From Desulfobacterales bacterium (GTDB lineage: Bacteria; Desulfobacterota; Desulfobacteria; Desulfobacterales; C00003060), in the NCBI GenBank assembly GCA_020347085.1, contig CP070769.1, positions 2,277,846-2,290,494 of the forward strand: a stretch of DNA of 12,649 nt. The letters are read 5' to 3'. Below are positions 7,642 through 12,649 of the stretch, piece after piece. Numbering within the stretch: position 1 is the stretch's first letter; each line of letters opens with the position of its first letter. The position numbers and the translations under genes were made by a program. Below the pieces are notes generated by a model. That model made no database searches. It was not told the DNA's origin and saw only the letters and a list, made by a program, of their open reading frames with translations.

Positions 7642-8052
7642 TTATTTATCCTTCAAATGCCTGAGCAAAAGGGCATACAAGGCGAGTATTTCGTCACCCG
7701 GCGACGGCGATGCAGCCCCTGTCCATATAGCCGCTACATCCTGCTCCGCAACGCCAGATTCAGAACATAGTAAACGCGCCTGGTGCCATGTGGGTAACCA
7801 GACAAGGCTCTCTACCATGCGATCCGGTGTGCCAAAGATTTTCAAGAAGTGACCCAGGTTGAGGATAAAATAGACCTGACCCGGAAAGGGCGAACTGACT
7901 TCTATGTGGGCCTCCGGATCCCAGACGAAGCAGCCCACGTGGGGTTTCCATGGCAGACCCGCCTCCTTGAGCGATTGGGCGAGATGACGGTGGCGCTTAT
8001 CAAAAGGGATGGGGGGTAGATCTTCTTGGACATTGAACGGAGTTGGTTTCAT
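7642..8052 (-). CDS. Conserved-looking hypothetical protein, 136 aa
   Basis: I do not recognise this family. The product is soluble, about 136 residues, rich in aromatic residues and Pro, with DLPPIPFDKRHRHLA near the N-terminus, then GCFVWDPEAHIEV, GQVYFILNLGHFLKIFG and WLPTWHQARLLC. It shows no signal peptide, no membrane segment and no metal-site motif. I choose ATG at 8052, 9 nt after AAGGA, over the GTG two codons upstream, which lies only 3 nt from the same Shine-Dalgarno. It sits between a 75-aa unknown gene (70 bp upstream) and the UbiA gene (101 bp downstream), all on the - strand, so a shared transcript is possible. Confidence 0.75.
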   Translation of the reverse strand: MKPTPFNVQEDLPPIPFDKRHRHLAQSLKEAGLPWKPHVGCFVWDPEAHIEVSSPFPGQVYFILNLGHFLKIFGTPDRMVESLVWLPTWHQARLLCSESGVAEQDVAAIWTGAASPSPGDEILALYALLLRHLKDK

Positions 8053-8121
8053 TGGCACGCGTCCTTTGTCAACACGTGAAGCTCCGACCTTACCGCAGAA
8101 TCAAATCATGTTTTTGCTAAA

Positions 8122-8349
8122 TCAGACGCCGGGTTCCTCCCTAACGGCAAGGCCCCTATCTTTCAGGTCGCTCAGTGCCGCTTTTACTTCTGCCTGGGTG
8201 CAATTGTCTATGTGGTATCCGTTTCTTACACCATCTAAGAACATGACCACGACATCACCTTTTTCATCCAAATAGACTTCTCGTATATAGTCACGGGATA
8301 GCCAGGGAGTAAGTTCTTGTATGAAATCGTCTAGACTGCAGGTCCTCAT
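8122..8349 (-). CDS. Small hypothetical protein, 75 aa
   Basis: The product reads MRTCSLDDFIQELTPWLSRD, followed by a compact alternating pattern (REVYLDEKGDVVVMFLDGVRN, GYHIDNC, then a helix AEVKAALSDLKDRGLAV). It looks like a small alpha/beta domain of unknown function. The start at 8349 is preferred over Met at 8370 because AGGAGG lies 7-8 nt before it. It lies 70 bp upstream of the 136-aa gene on the same strand. Confidence 0.7.
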   Translation of the reverse strand: MRTCSLDDFIQELTPWLSRDYIREVYLDEKGDVVVMFLDGVRNGYHIDNCTQAEVKAALSDLKDRGLAVREEPGV

Positions 8350-8657
8350 GGACACACCTCCTTCTATCACATCACCTACCGCTTCTCTTATGAATGGATT
8401 CCACCGAGGAAAGCTTTAGGTCTGTCAGTATATGCCAGGCTATGCCAGCCGGAGCACCGATCTCTATGTTCGTTATAATCTCTTTCATCTCTCAGGTTGC
8501 ATAACGAGGAATACCCGAAACCCAAGATTTCGCACACAACCCATAAAAACTCCGCTCAGCTGGAGGGCCACCAGAGCCAGGTTGGACGAGATGAGAAGGC
8601 CGTTAAATCTCACCTACCGTTTATTGTCAGGCATAGGACGTGGTATCGGGCAATCTA
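8350..8657. other. 308-bp intergenic region, rubrerythrin-like gene to 75-aa gene
   Basis: I see no gene on either strand; longer + strand frames here run into the antisense of the rubrerythrin-like gene. It contains a probable - strand terminator at 8545-8565. At 8431-8450 there is a tandem 10-bp repeat (TATGCCAGGC then TATGCCAGCC). On the - strand TATACT at 8432-8427 directly adjoins this repeat and could be the -10 of the 75-aa gene, with no recognisable -35, which would suit an activator bound at the repeats. Confidence 0.4.
8545..8565 (-). terminator. Probable rho-independent terminator after the rubrerythrin-like gene
   Basis: On the - strand CTCC-(A)-GC-TGA-GC-GGAG forms a six-pair stem with one bulged A and is followed at once by TTTTT. 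It lies about 93 bp after the stop of the rubrerythrin-like gene. Confidence 0.45.
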
Positions 8658-9182
8658 CTATGCGCCATCCAGGGGTTGATGCTCTGTCCGGCTATACCAC
8701 GAGGCAGGATCTGTCAGGAATTCCTCCGTGTCCTTCAAAGACAAGTAATGATCGTGTTCAATGCCCGCCAAAAGGTCGAAAAACGCCTTCTCTTTGGGAT
8801 CACTAACGGCATCGCGAAGCTTAGCATAATACGCTGCCCCTTTGGATTCGAAGTCTATTGCCGCTTGGACCGCTTTCAAGTCATCTTCGTCCTGTTCGGG
8901 CAGTTTGTCTGCCTTTTGCACCAGGTCTTTCAAGACATCTTTAACACGCGTTTTCTTGACTTCGAGTGGAAGGGTTTCAGGCCATTTTTCCTGTTTCATC
9001 CATTTTTCATGGAGCTTCTTCAGCATGTCATGGTGTTCCAGTTCCTCGTCAGCGATTTGCTGGAACATGGCTTTGCCCTGAGGATTCTTTGTTCTTTCCG
9101 CATGCTTCAGATAGAACTCCCGCTCTCGCATTTCATTGTTCAGAGCCACTTCCAAGGCATTCAGGCGTTCCTCTTGTTTCAT
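8658..9182 (-). CDS. Rubrerythrin-like diiron ferritin-family protein
   Basis: The 174-residue product is a four-helix-bundle diiron protein. Likely iron ligands are Glu17 (in NNEMREREFY), Glu47 and His50 (EELEH), Glu112 (DFESKGAAYY), and Glu142 and His145 (EHDH). This two-times-repeated E...ExxH layout is that of the rubrerythrin erythrin domain; such proteins reduce peroxide or handle oxygen stress in anaerobes. There is no CxxC pair, so the rubredoxin domain of classical rubrerythrin is missing and an outside electron donor would be needed. The linker at about 60-100 is Lys/Glu-rich. AGGAGG stands about 7 nt before the ATG. A terminator candidate follows the gene, so it is probably transcribed alone or with the DUF1499 gene 78 bp upstream. 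Confidence 0.85.
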   Translation of the reverse strand: MKQEERLNALEVALNNEMREREFYLKHAERTKNPQGKAMFQQIADEELEHHDMLKKLHEKWMKQEKWPETLPLEVKKTRVKDVLKDLVQKADKLPEQDEDDLKAVQAAIDFESKGAAYYAKLRDAVSDPKEKAFFDLLAGIEHDHYLSLKDTEEFLTDPASWYSRTEHQPLDGA

Positions 9183-9260
9183 GATCTTCCTCCTCTCAGC
9201 GAAAGGTTAATTTCAGAATGAACTTTGCACCGACCCGTCAGAGTGCTTGTTTTTCTTAAC

Positions 9261-9710
9261 TTAACGTGTTTTTGAAATGACAAACTTTTTTCGAATAACC
9301 TCGACTCTTTTTCTATTTGCACCCAGATCAAAATAGCCAGTGCGCGACGCCGATCGCAGGTGGATGGTTCTACCGTCGCCATCAAAATAGAATTCCACAT
9401 CATCCACAAAGCGAAACAACCGCGAGATAAACTCCGCATGGACATAATCATCTTTGATTGTGACAATCCTTGTGCGAGCCATTGAATCAAGCACAGAGAC
9501 GAGTCTGTCCCTCGCTTCGGCTAATGTTTCCTGATAATGGAGCGGCTCAATGTAGCGTTTTTTGTCAGTGGTTTGCGAAGAAACGCAGTTGGGAGAATTC
9601 GGACATGCAGCAAGCTTCCCGTTAACAACACCAAGATGTCGAGGTGTGTCTCCTGAACATTGTAAAAGCATCATCACACAGAACACCATCAACCAGAATC
9701 GTTTTTGCAT
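9261..9710 (-). CDS. DUF1499 family protein, putative lipoprotein
   Basis: The 149-residue product starts with a short hydrophobic signal (KRFWLMVFCVMMLLQC) ending in Cys18, a possible lipobox, although Gln at -1 is atypical. The DUF1499 signature CPNSPNCVSS spans 36-45, then follow ARDRLVSVLDSMARTRIV, YVHAEFISRLFRFVDDVEFY and IHLRSASRTGYFDLGANRKR, all typical of the family. The function of DUF1499 is not established. I start at 9710: the frame is open to 9968, but that extension overlaps the Nudix gene and is not family-like. No strong Shine-Dalgarno is visible. The gap to the upstream Nudix gene is 146 bp and contains a GC-rich hairpin stretch. Confidence 0.85.
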   Translation of the reverse strand: MQKRFWLMVFCVMMLLQCSGDTPRHLGVVNGKLAACPNSPNCVSSQTTDKKRYIEPLHYQETLAEARDRLVSVLDSMARTRIVTIKDDYVHAEFISRLFRFVDDVEFYFDGDGRTIHLRSASRTGYFDLGANRKRVEVIRKKFVISKTR

Positions 9711-9755
9711 GAGACCACAAAGAATGCGTTTTTTGTAAGAATTCGGCGCTTTACA

Positions 9756-9797
9756 GGTGGGAGTTCCACCTTGCGGCGGCGTTGCGGGCCCGGAAAG
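9756..9797. repeat. GC-rich intergenic element similar to 3444-3481
   Basis: GGTGG-5 nt-CCACC (9756-9770) forms a small hairpin. The following bases share CCTTGCGGC exactly, and about 27 of 38 positions by eye, with the stretch at 3444-3481, which lies in another intergenic region. It could be a short dispersed repeat of this genome. Two diverged copies are thin evidence. Confidence 0.3.
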
Positions 9798-9856
9798 TGT
9801 GCTAGTTAATATGACATTCATCGAAAACCAGATATCCACCAAAGGATCATCGGATA

Positions 9857-10393
9857 TTACCGCCCACGCAAAATATTCCCCATCTGAAAAGAAAAGTAGC
9901 CCGTTTCGCGATCTTTGAAATAACGCACCAGTGTTTCCCGTATGACAGGAAAGGCTATATGGCCCCACGGGATTTCATCTTCCACCATGAGTTTGACTTC
10001 GAGACTCTCCTCGCCAGGTTTGAAATTTGTATCTACAAGATTCGCCCGAAACATGAGATAAACTTCGTTTACAAAAGTTAGGTTAAACAGCGCATAGGGC
10101 GTCACGTTTTCGAGGCGCGCTCGGGCCTCCTCAAAAGCTTCACGTTTGGCAGCTTCTGAGACCGTCTCTCCGTTTTCCAGGTAGCCGGCCGGAAGTGTCC
10201 ACCTTCCATGACGTGGCTGAATGGCTCGCCGACACATAAGAATCCTGTCCCCCCATTCAGGAATGCACCCCACGACCATCTTCGGGTTCTGGTAGTGAAC
10301 GGTCTTGCATGCCTCGCACAAGAAACGTTGCCGGTCGTCTCCTACAGGAATCTTAAATGATAACTTTGCTCCGCAGTAACTACAGTATTTCAT
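9857..10393 (-). CDS. Nudix hydrolase with N-terminal zinc ribbon (FAD-pyrophosphatase-like)
   Basis: The 178-residue product has a zinc ribbon with Cys4, Cys7, Cys26 and Cys29, then YQNPKMVVGCIPEW and a Nudix box from Gly70 (GYLENGETVSEAAKREAFEE). Glu76, Arg84, Glu85, Glu88 and Glu89 are in place; the usual Gly near the end of the box is Arg91. Nudix enzymes cleave nucleoside diphosphates linked to another group. The ribbon plus WTLPAGYLENGET is very like plant NUDT23, a FAD pyrophosphatase, and bacterial relatives. A role in FAD turnover would suit a neighbourhood full of flavoproteins, but the substrate is inferred. ATG 10393 gives MKYCSYCG; the Shine-Dalgarno is weak. It is divergent from the SRPBCC gene. 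Confidence 0.9.
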   Translation of the reverse strand: MKYCSYCGAKLSFKIPVGDDRQRFLCEACKTVHYQNPKMVVGCIPEWGDRILMCRRAIQPRHGRWTLPAGYLENGETVSEAAKREAFEEARARLENVTPYALFNLTFVNEVYLMFRANLVDTNFKPGEESLEVKLMVEDEIPWGHIAFPVIRETLVRYFKDRETGYFSFQMGNILRGR

Positions 10394-10459
10394 GGATGCA
10401 AGAAAGAGATCTTCGAAATGTGTACAGGCACATGGACAACTATGTTCCGATCACGCCAC

Positions 10460-10489
10460 TTGTAAATCAATCCAGGAATGATCTACAAT
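10460..10489 (+). promoter_or_regulatory. Candidate sigma70 promoter for the SRPBCC gene
   Basis: TTGTAA (10460-10465, 4 of 6) and TACAAT (10484-10489, 5 of 6) are separated by 18 bp in the 109-121 bp between the divergent Nudix and SRPBCC genes. Transcription would start about 10 to 20 bp before the first codons, so the leader is very short. Confidence 0.45.
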
Positions 10490-10514
10490 AGCAGAAATTA
10501 TTGTGTGGTATCTT

Positions 10515-10907
10515 ATGCTGCGGTTGAATTTTCCGAACATCGAGATAGGTCGTTGTGTCAACGCTAGCCCTCAAGTTCTTTGGAAATTGATCACTGACAC
10601 GACCCGTTGGGTGCTGTGGGGCCCTTCAATCACTGCCGTAGAGTGTTCACATCGTTATATCCACAAAGGCTCCACCGGACGCGTCCGGACCTCCCTGGGC
10701 TTTTGGCTACCTTTTTCTGTGACCGATTTCGTCGATGGTCAGTACTGGTCTTGGCAGGTCGGTGGCATCCGGGCAACCGGCCATCGGGTCGAAGCCCAGA
10801 GCCCTAACATGAGCTGCATTGTCTTCGAGGTTCCCATATTCGCTGCCCCATACATTATTGTTTGCATGGCCGCTGTGAAGCGCATCGCCTATATAATAGG
10901 CGGATAA
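10515..10907 (+). CDS. SRPBCC / START-like ligand-binding protein
   Basis: The 130-residue product has the layout of the SRPBCC (polyketide cyclase/START-like) fold: IEIGRCVNASPQVLWKLITD at the N-terminus, RWVLWGPSITAVE, TGRVRTSLGFWLPFSVTDF, YWSWQVGGIRATGHRVE, and a C-terminal helix. Proteins of this fold bind hydrophobic ligands and often lie in light-induced photolyase clusters of other bacteria. Met at 10515 begins the domain; an in-frame ATG at 10503 is also possible. Neither has a clear Shine-Dalgarno. The last codons form a perfect hairpin (CGCCTAT-ATA-ATAGGCG, 10886-10902), and the C-terminal helix looks a little short, ending AYIIGG. It is the only complete + strand gene in the right half. 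Confidence 0.8.
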   Translation: MLRLNFPNIEIGRCVNASPQVLWKLITDTTRWVLWGPSITAVECSHRYIHKGSTGRVRTSLGFWLPFSVTDFVDGQYWSWQVGGIRATGHRVEAQSPNMSCIVFEVPIFAAPYIIVCMAAVKRIAYIIGG

Positions 10908-10960
10908 GGAAGGGAACGTTTATTCCCGGTTAGGATTGCCACAACTCTGATCCCTTAACC
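10886..10960. terminator. Stem-loops at the convergent end of the SRPBCC and split-barrel genes
   Basis: Three inverted repeats follow one another: CGCCTAT-ATA-ATAGGCG (10886-10902), GGGAA-6 nt-TTCCC (10912-10927), and GGTTAGGAT paired with ATCC and TAACC around a two-base bulge (10928-10960). No T-run follows. Position between converging genes suggests transcript ends, but the type is unclear. Confidence 0.3.
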
Positions 10961-11031
10961 CCCCGAGATCACGCGCTTGTCCTTTTCAGGCGATAGGAAG
11001 GCGGTGGTTTTTCCGTAACATGAGAGAATCG

Positions 11032-11412
11032 TTATTCCTCCTCTCCCGGCCCGATAAGAGGCAAGACCTGGTTGACATGGAAAAAGACCAGAAATAGCGG
11101 TCCCTTCTTGTCATCAGGATACTTTCTTCTCCGGAGTTGGTATGCCAACTCCGTGTCCTGCTCTTCACGGGTCTTTGTGAGAAACAACCTCTTGCCAACA
11201 TATCGGTCTCCCCGCTCCATAAAGAGATATGCAGCATGCGGGTTGGACTGAAGGTTGTGATGCATCAGGCGATCGCGCATGATAAATGCCACGGTTTCCT
11301 GGTCGATGACGTGCGGTCGAGCATACACGGCAACATCCACTTTCCCGGCCGAGTCTGCGGTGGCAAGCACGCCACGTCCCTGGGTGTTCTCAAAATAGTC
11401 CTTAAGGTCCAT
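11032..11412 (-). CDS. Pyridoxamine 5'-phosphate oxidase-family FMN split-barrel protein (second)
   Basis: The 126-residue product is a short split-barrel protein: MDLKDYFENTQGRGVLATAD, then KVDVAVYARPHVIDQETVAFIMRDRLMHHNLQSNPHAAYLFME (residues about 25-67), then RYVGKRLFLTKTREEQDTEL and a C-terminal strand FLVFFHVNQVLPLIG. Family members bind FMN and act in redox or stress roles. It is unlike the first split-barrel protein of this window in length and sequence. ATG at 11412 is preceded by GGGGGGA at suitable spacing. The upstream 438 bp are structure-rich and may contain its control region. Confidence 0.85.
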   Translation of the reverse strand: MDLKDYFENTQGRGVLATADSAGKVDVAVYARPHVIDQETVAFIMRDRLMHHNLQSNPHAAYLFMERGDRYVGKRLFLTKTREEQDTELAYQLRRRKYPDDKKGPLFLVFFHVNQVLPLIGPGEEE

Positions 11413-11677
11413 ACGGGCGTCCCCCCACTATTTGCTTGATGGTTTTAGGCAAGAGGTCATCCCAGTGAATAGAACACGTTTGATGTCCTCCATAACCTGC
11501 ATGCCGCCTCGTGGTTTCATGCGAGGCGACCTTATTTTAGGCGGTGTCCCCCAACCCTTGGGACCCCAAAAAGCACAAACCTTTCCTGTCCCGCCCCAAT
11601 CCTTTGGATTGGCTGCCCAATACTGTATCCAGAAAAGCAAACCTCTCAGGTCTTAAAAAGTCCCATAAAACCGGTCG

Positions 11678-11709
11678 ACAGGGTCGACAGAATCTTGTGT
11701 CGACCCTGT
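11678..11709. repeat. Perfect 12-bp inverted repeat with GTCGAC core
   Basis: ACAGGGTCGACA (11678-11689) and TGTCGACCCTGT (11698-11709) pair perfectly around an 8-nt loop. A third partial copy, GGTCGACA, directly precedes it (11673-11680) as a 9-bp-spaced direct repeat. No T-run follows, so an operator or recombination-type site fits better than a terminator. Confidence 0.5.
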
Positions 11710-11726
11710 TCAGAGAAGCATGGGGC

Positions 11727-11789
11727 TTAGCAAGAATTCTTACATTTGCACAAGCCTTTGGCGACTTTCGCCACTTTCTTGATTTTCAT
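11727..11789 (-). CDS. Possible 20-residue Lys/Cys-rich peptide
   Basis: On the - strand ATG 11789 to TAA 11727 encodes MKIKKVAKVAKGLCKCKNSC. The peptide is strongly basic, with a VAKVAK repeat and a C-x-C-x3-C tail. An AGG lies 7 nt before the ATG, part of AAAGGTAGG. The two VAK repeats use different synonymous codons (GTGGCGAAA, GTCGCCAAA), but the same bases also form a 6-bp hairpin, so selection on RNA structure is an equal explanation. It starts 61 nt after the stop of the 103-aa coiled-coil gene on the same strand. It resembles no peptide family I can name. Confidence 0.3.
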   Translation of the reverse strand: MKIKKVAKVAKGLCKCKNSC

Positions 11790-11829
11790 GCACTGCCTAC
11801 CTTTCTCTTGGGTTCTTGAGATGGCGTTG

Positions 11830-11852
11830 AAAAGGACCTAAAACCGAGTCCT
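11830..11852 (-). terminator. Weak candidate terminator after the coiled-coil gene
   Basis: On the - strand AGGAC-10 nt-GTCCT forms a five-pair stem beginning within the stop codon and is followed by TTTTC. The stem is short and the loop is long, so this is weak. Confidence 0.25.
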
Positions 11853-12162
11853 ACCCCGGAATGGAAACAGGAGCGGCCTTGCCGATATAGGCCATGGTAT
11901 TCTCGTATTTGGACCTCATATCAACATGAGCATTGTCGATCTCTTTCTTTATCGGGCTCCACTCTGTGGGACATTCCTTGGTGAGTTTATCCACCCTGTC
12001 CTCCATCTCTGCAACAAGCATATGAAGGTCTTCAACGTTGGCCAAGACTTTTTCCTTTTCAGCAGTACCCAGCTTATCCACCCTGCGGACAACATCGTAC
12101 ATTTTGGCCTTCCAGGCCGTCAGTTCCATTGACATGTATTTGCAGTAATCGTTTAGTTCCAT
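11851..12162 (-). CDS. Small alpha-helical coiled-coil protein, 103 aa
   Basis: The product is almost wholly helical and charged, with likely coiled-coil heptads from about 13 to 90 (ELTAWKAKMYDVVRRVDKLG, VEDLHMLVAEMEDRVDKLTK, KKEIDNAHVDMRSKYENTM). There is no signal peptide or membrane segment. I know of no assigned function. Its shape suggests a small scaffold or partner protein in the cytoplasm. GAGGAG stands about 7 nt before the ATG, an excellent ribosome site, so expression is likely. It is upstream of the 20-codon ORF and, after 438 bp, of the second split-barrel gene on the same strand. Confidence 0.8.
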   Translation of the reverse strand: MELNDYCKYMSMELTAWKAKMYDVVRRVDKLGTAEKEKVLANVEDLHMLVAEMEDRVDKLTKECPTEWSPIKKEIDNAHVDMRSKYENTMAYIGKAAPVSIPG

Positions 12163-12207
12163 TTTTCTCCTCCTCAGTCAAAAGGTTTTAGGGTCTAATT
12201 ACACAAC

Positions 12208-12245
12208 GGACGTTATCGCCAAGAACCTTGGCGGTCATGCCGTCC
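12208..12245. repeat. Two-part stem-loop
   Basis: CGCCAAG-AAC-CTTGGCG (12217-12233) is a perfect 7-bp hairpin. It is enclosed by GGACG (12208-12212) and CGTCC (12241-12245), giving a longer stem with an internal loop of 4 and 7 nt. No T-run follows on either strand, so this looks like a structured leader or protein-binding site upstream of the coiled-coil gene. Confidence 0.4.
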
Positions 12246-12309
12246 ATAACCTTATGCCATATAATGCCGACCGCTCACCCCCCTTCTCATGCAATTGAGG
12301 CGCTGATCA

Positions 12310-12492
12310 ATGTGTTTGTTAATAGCCTATGCCGATAACTGGAAAGGTAAATGGGGTAAAGACTGTATTTTGACAGAAGAAAGGCTGTATTTTGTGACCA
12401 TTGCCAAGTTGATGGGAGTAGTGATGCAGGCGCGGCAGAGTCTTATGTGCTCCATGCCGCTCGAGAAGTTCTGGACGGGTTCTGCCGTTTGA
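12310..12492 (+). CDS. Possible small ORF, 60 aa
   Basis: The frame from ATG 12310 has a GAGG 9 nt upstream and unremarkable codon use, and encodes a mixed sequence starting MCLLIAYADNWKGKWGKDC with a Met-rich later half. I recognise no family or motif. An opposite-strand frame of 75 codons covers the same bases, which weakens the case for coding. Confidence 0.2.
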   Translation: MCLLIAYADNWKGKWGKDCILTEERLYFVTIAKLMGVVMQARQSLMCSMPLEKFWTGSAV

Positions 12493-12507
12493 GTCCCCTT
12501 TAAAACC

Positions 12508-12536
12508 TTTCTTTATTTGGAAGGTAATTGTATAAA
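12508..12536 (+). promoter_or_regulatory. Weak candidate promoter for the right-edge gene
   Basis: TATAAA (12531-12536) lies 17 bp after TTTCTT (12508-12513), a poor -35. It is about 60 bp upstream of the start codon of the dinucleotide-binding gene. Confidence 0.25.
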
Positions 12537-12597
12537 AATAAGGCAAGCGGGAAAGGTCTTGAACAAAAAAACGAATTCATGGACCGAGGAAAAGAAT

Positions 12598-12649
12598 ATG
12601 AAAACAAATCAACCACAGGTCATCATCGTAGGTGCTGGTCTTGCAGGTT
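12598..12649 (+). CDS. FAD/NAD(P)-binding protein, N-terminal 17 residues only
   Basis: The gene runs off the window. It begins MKTNQPQVIIVGAGLAG: a hydrophobic strand followed by the GxGxxG dinucleotide-binding loop (here GAGLAG) that opens Rossmann-fold flavin oxidoreductases, amine oxidases and phytoene-desaturase-like enzymes. AGGA lies about 9-10 nt before the ATG. The exact family cannot be told from so little. FAD-dependent amine-oxidase-like enzymes are common in photolyase neighbourhoods, which would fit. Confidence 0.75.
   Translation, partial: MKTNQPQVIIVGAGLAG

Larger units (their letters stand above)
11413..11850. other. 438-bp intergenic region rich in inverted repeats
   Basis: No normal gene is visible. 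It holds perfect inverted repeats: CGCCTCG/CGAGGCG with a 10-nt loop (11505-11528), CCAATCC-TTT-GGATTGG (11596-11612), a 12-bp pair at 11678-11709, and TGGCGA-CTT-TCGCCA (11759-11773). A - strand frame of 70 codons (11428-11640, TTG start) is open but looks like a by-product of GG-rich sequence. A 20-codon ORF with a start codon lies at 11727-11789. A structured leader, a small RNA, or a decayed element are possible readings. Confidence 0.45.
12163..12597. other. 435-bp divergent intergenic region
   Basis: It lies between the coiled-coil gene (-) and the flavin/NAD gene (+). It contains a strong two-part hairpin (12208-12245), a 10-bp direct repeat CTGTATTTTG at 12363-12372 and 12385-12394 (22 bp apart, about two helix turns), and a weak + strand promoter candidate at 12508-12536. 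A 60-codon + frame (12310-12492) is listed separately. Confidence 0.4.

Noticed and set aside
8431..8450. Sigma-54 promoter (TGGCATAGCCTGGCA on the - strand)
   Set aside because: The GG to GC spacing is one base short of the required 10 bp between them.
8432..8806. 124-codon + strand ORF
   Set aside because: Its second half is antisense to the rubrerythrin-like gene, and it has no recognisable protein features.
9711..9968. 86-residue extension of the DUF1499 protein
   Set aside because: It overlaps the Nudix gene and would bury the signal peptide internally.
10675..10688. 14-bp palindrome CCGGACGCGTCCGG
   Set aside because: It lies inside the SRPBCC coding sequence and is explained by codons; no second copy was seen.
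11428..11640. 70-codon - strand ORF with TTG start
   Set aside because: Composition (Trp/Gly-rich) reflects GG-rich hairpins; the start is poor. Its last 21 codons (MEDIKRVLFTG) faintly recall a universal-stress-protein start, but not enough to call it.
11727..11853. Read-through from the coiled-coil gene into the 20-residue peptide
   Set aside because: The peptide start is 61 nt after the stop, so it is in another frame, and its own frame has a TAG upstream.

Overview
The window looks like a chromosomal stretch of a mesophilic anaerobic or microaerophilic bacterium with moderate GC. A sulfate-reducer-like Desulfobacterota (old Deltaproteobacteria) host is my best guess. It rests on the overall style of the proteins (a rubrerythrin-type diiron protein, small FMN split-barrel proteins, short coiled-coil proteins, a class II photolyase) and not on any marker gene. 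There are no rRNAs, tRNAs, CRISPR arrays, transposases or phage genes.

Left part (1-6562). The window opens inside a DUF523-DUF1722 protein (RudS/YbgA family, a tRNA 4-thiouridine eraser; + strand). Convergent to it is a two-gene unit on the - strand: an FMN-binding split-barrel protein whose stop codon overlaps (ATGA) the start of a PEP-synthase/rifampicin-phosphotransferase-like gene. That second gene is broken by an in-frame TAG at codon 46, where relatives have Tyr. A 666-codon frame with its own Shine-Dalgarno sequence remains downstream of the TAG. Divergent from this unit is a tandem + strand pair separated by 15 bp: a [4Fe-4S] bacterial (6-4) photolyase/cryptochrome, then a class II CPD photolyase. 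Together they could repair both main UV lesions of DNA, and the RudS-like protein at the left edge ties in tRNA near-UV sensitivity.

Middle part (6611-9182, all - strand). Reading downstream: a rubrerythrin-like diiron protein, a 75-aa unknown, a 136-aa unknown, and a UbiA-family membrane prenyltransferase of MenA-like type with a candidate promoter.

Right part (9261-12649). A DUF1499 putative lipoprotein and a zinc-ribbon Nudix hydrolase similar to FAD pyrophosphatases lie on the - strand. Divergent from the Nudix gene is an SRPBCC-fold protein with a fair sigma70-type promoter. Next come a second FMN split-barrel protein and a 103-aa coiled-coil protein (both -), with a hairpin-rich 438-bp intergenic region between them that includes a possible 20-residue Lys/Cys-rich peptide. 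After another 435 bp with a strong hairpin, the first 17 codons of a + strand dinucleotide-binding (FAD/NAD) protein run off the right edge.

Theme. Flavin- or light-related genes dominate: two photolyases, a RudS-like protein, two FMN split barrels, a FAD-type Nudix, an SRPBCC protein and the start of a flavin/NAD enzyme. This resembles the light-stress neighbourhoods known around photolyases in other bacteria. It is an inference from gene content; I see no photoreceptor regulator in the window.
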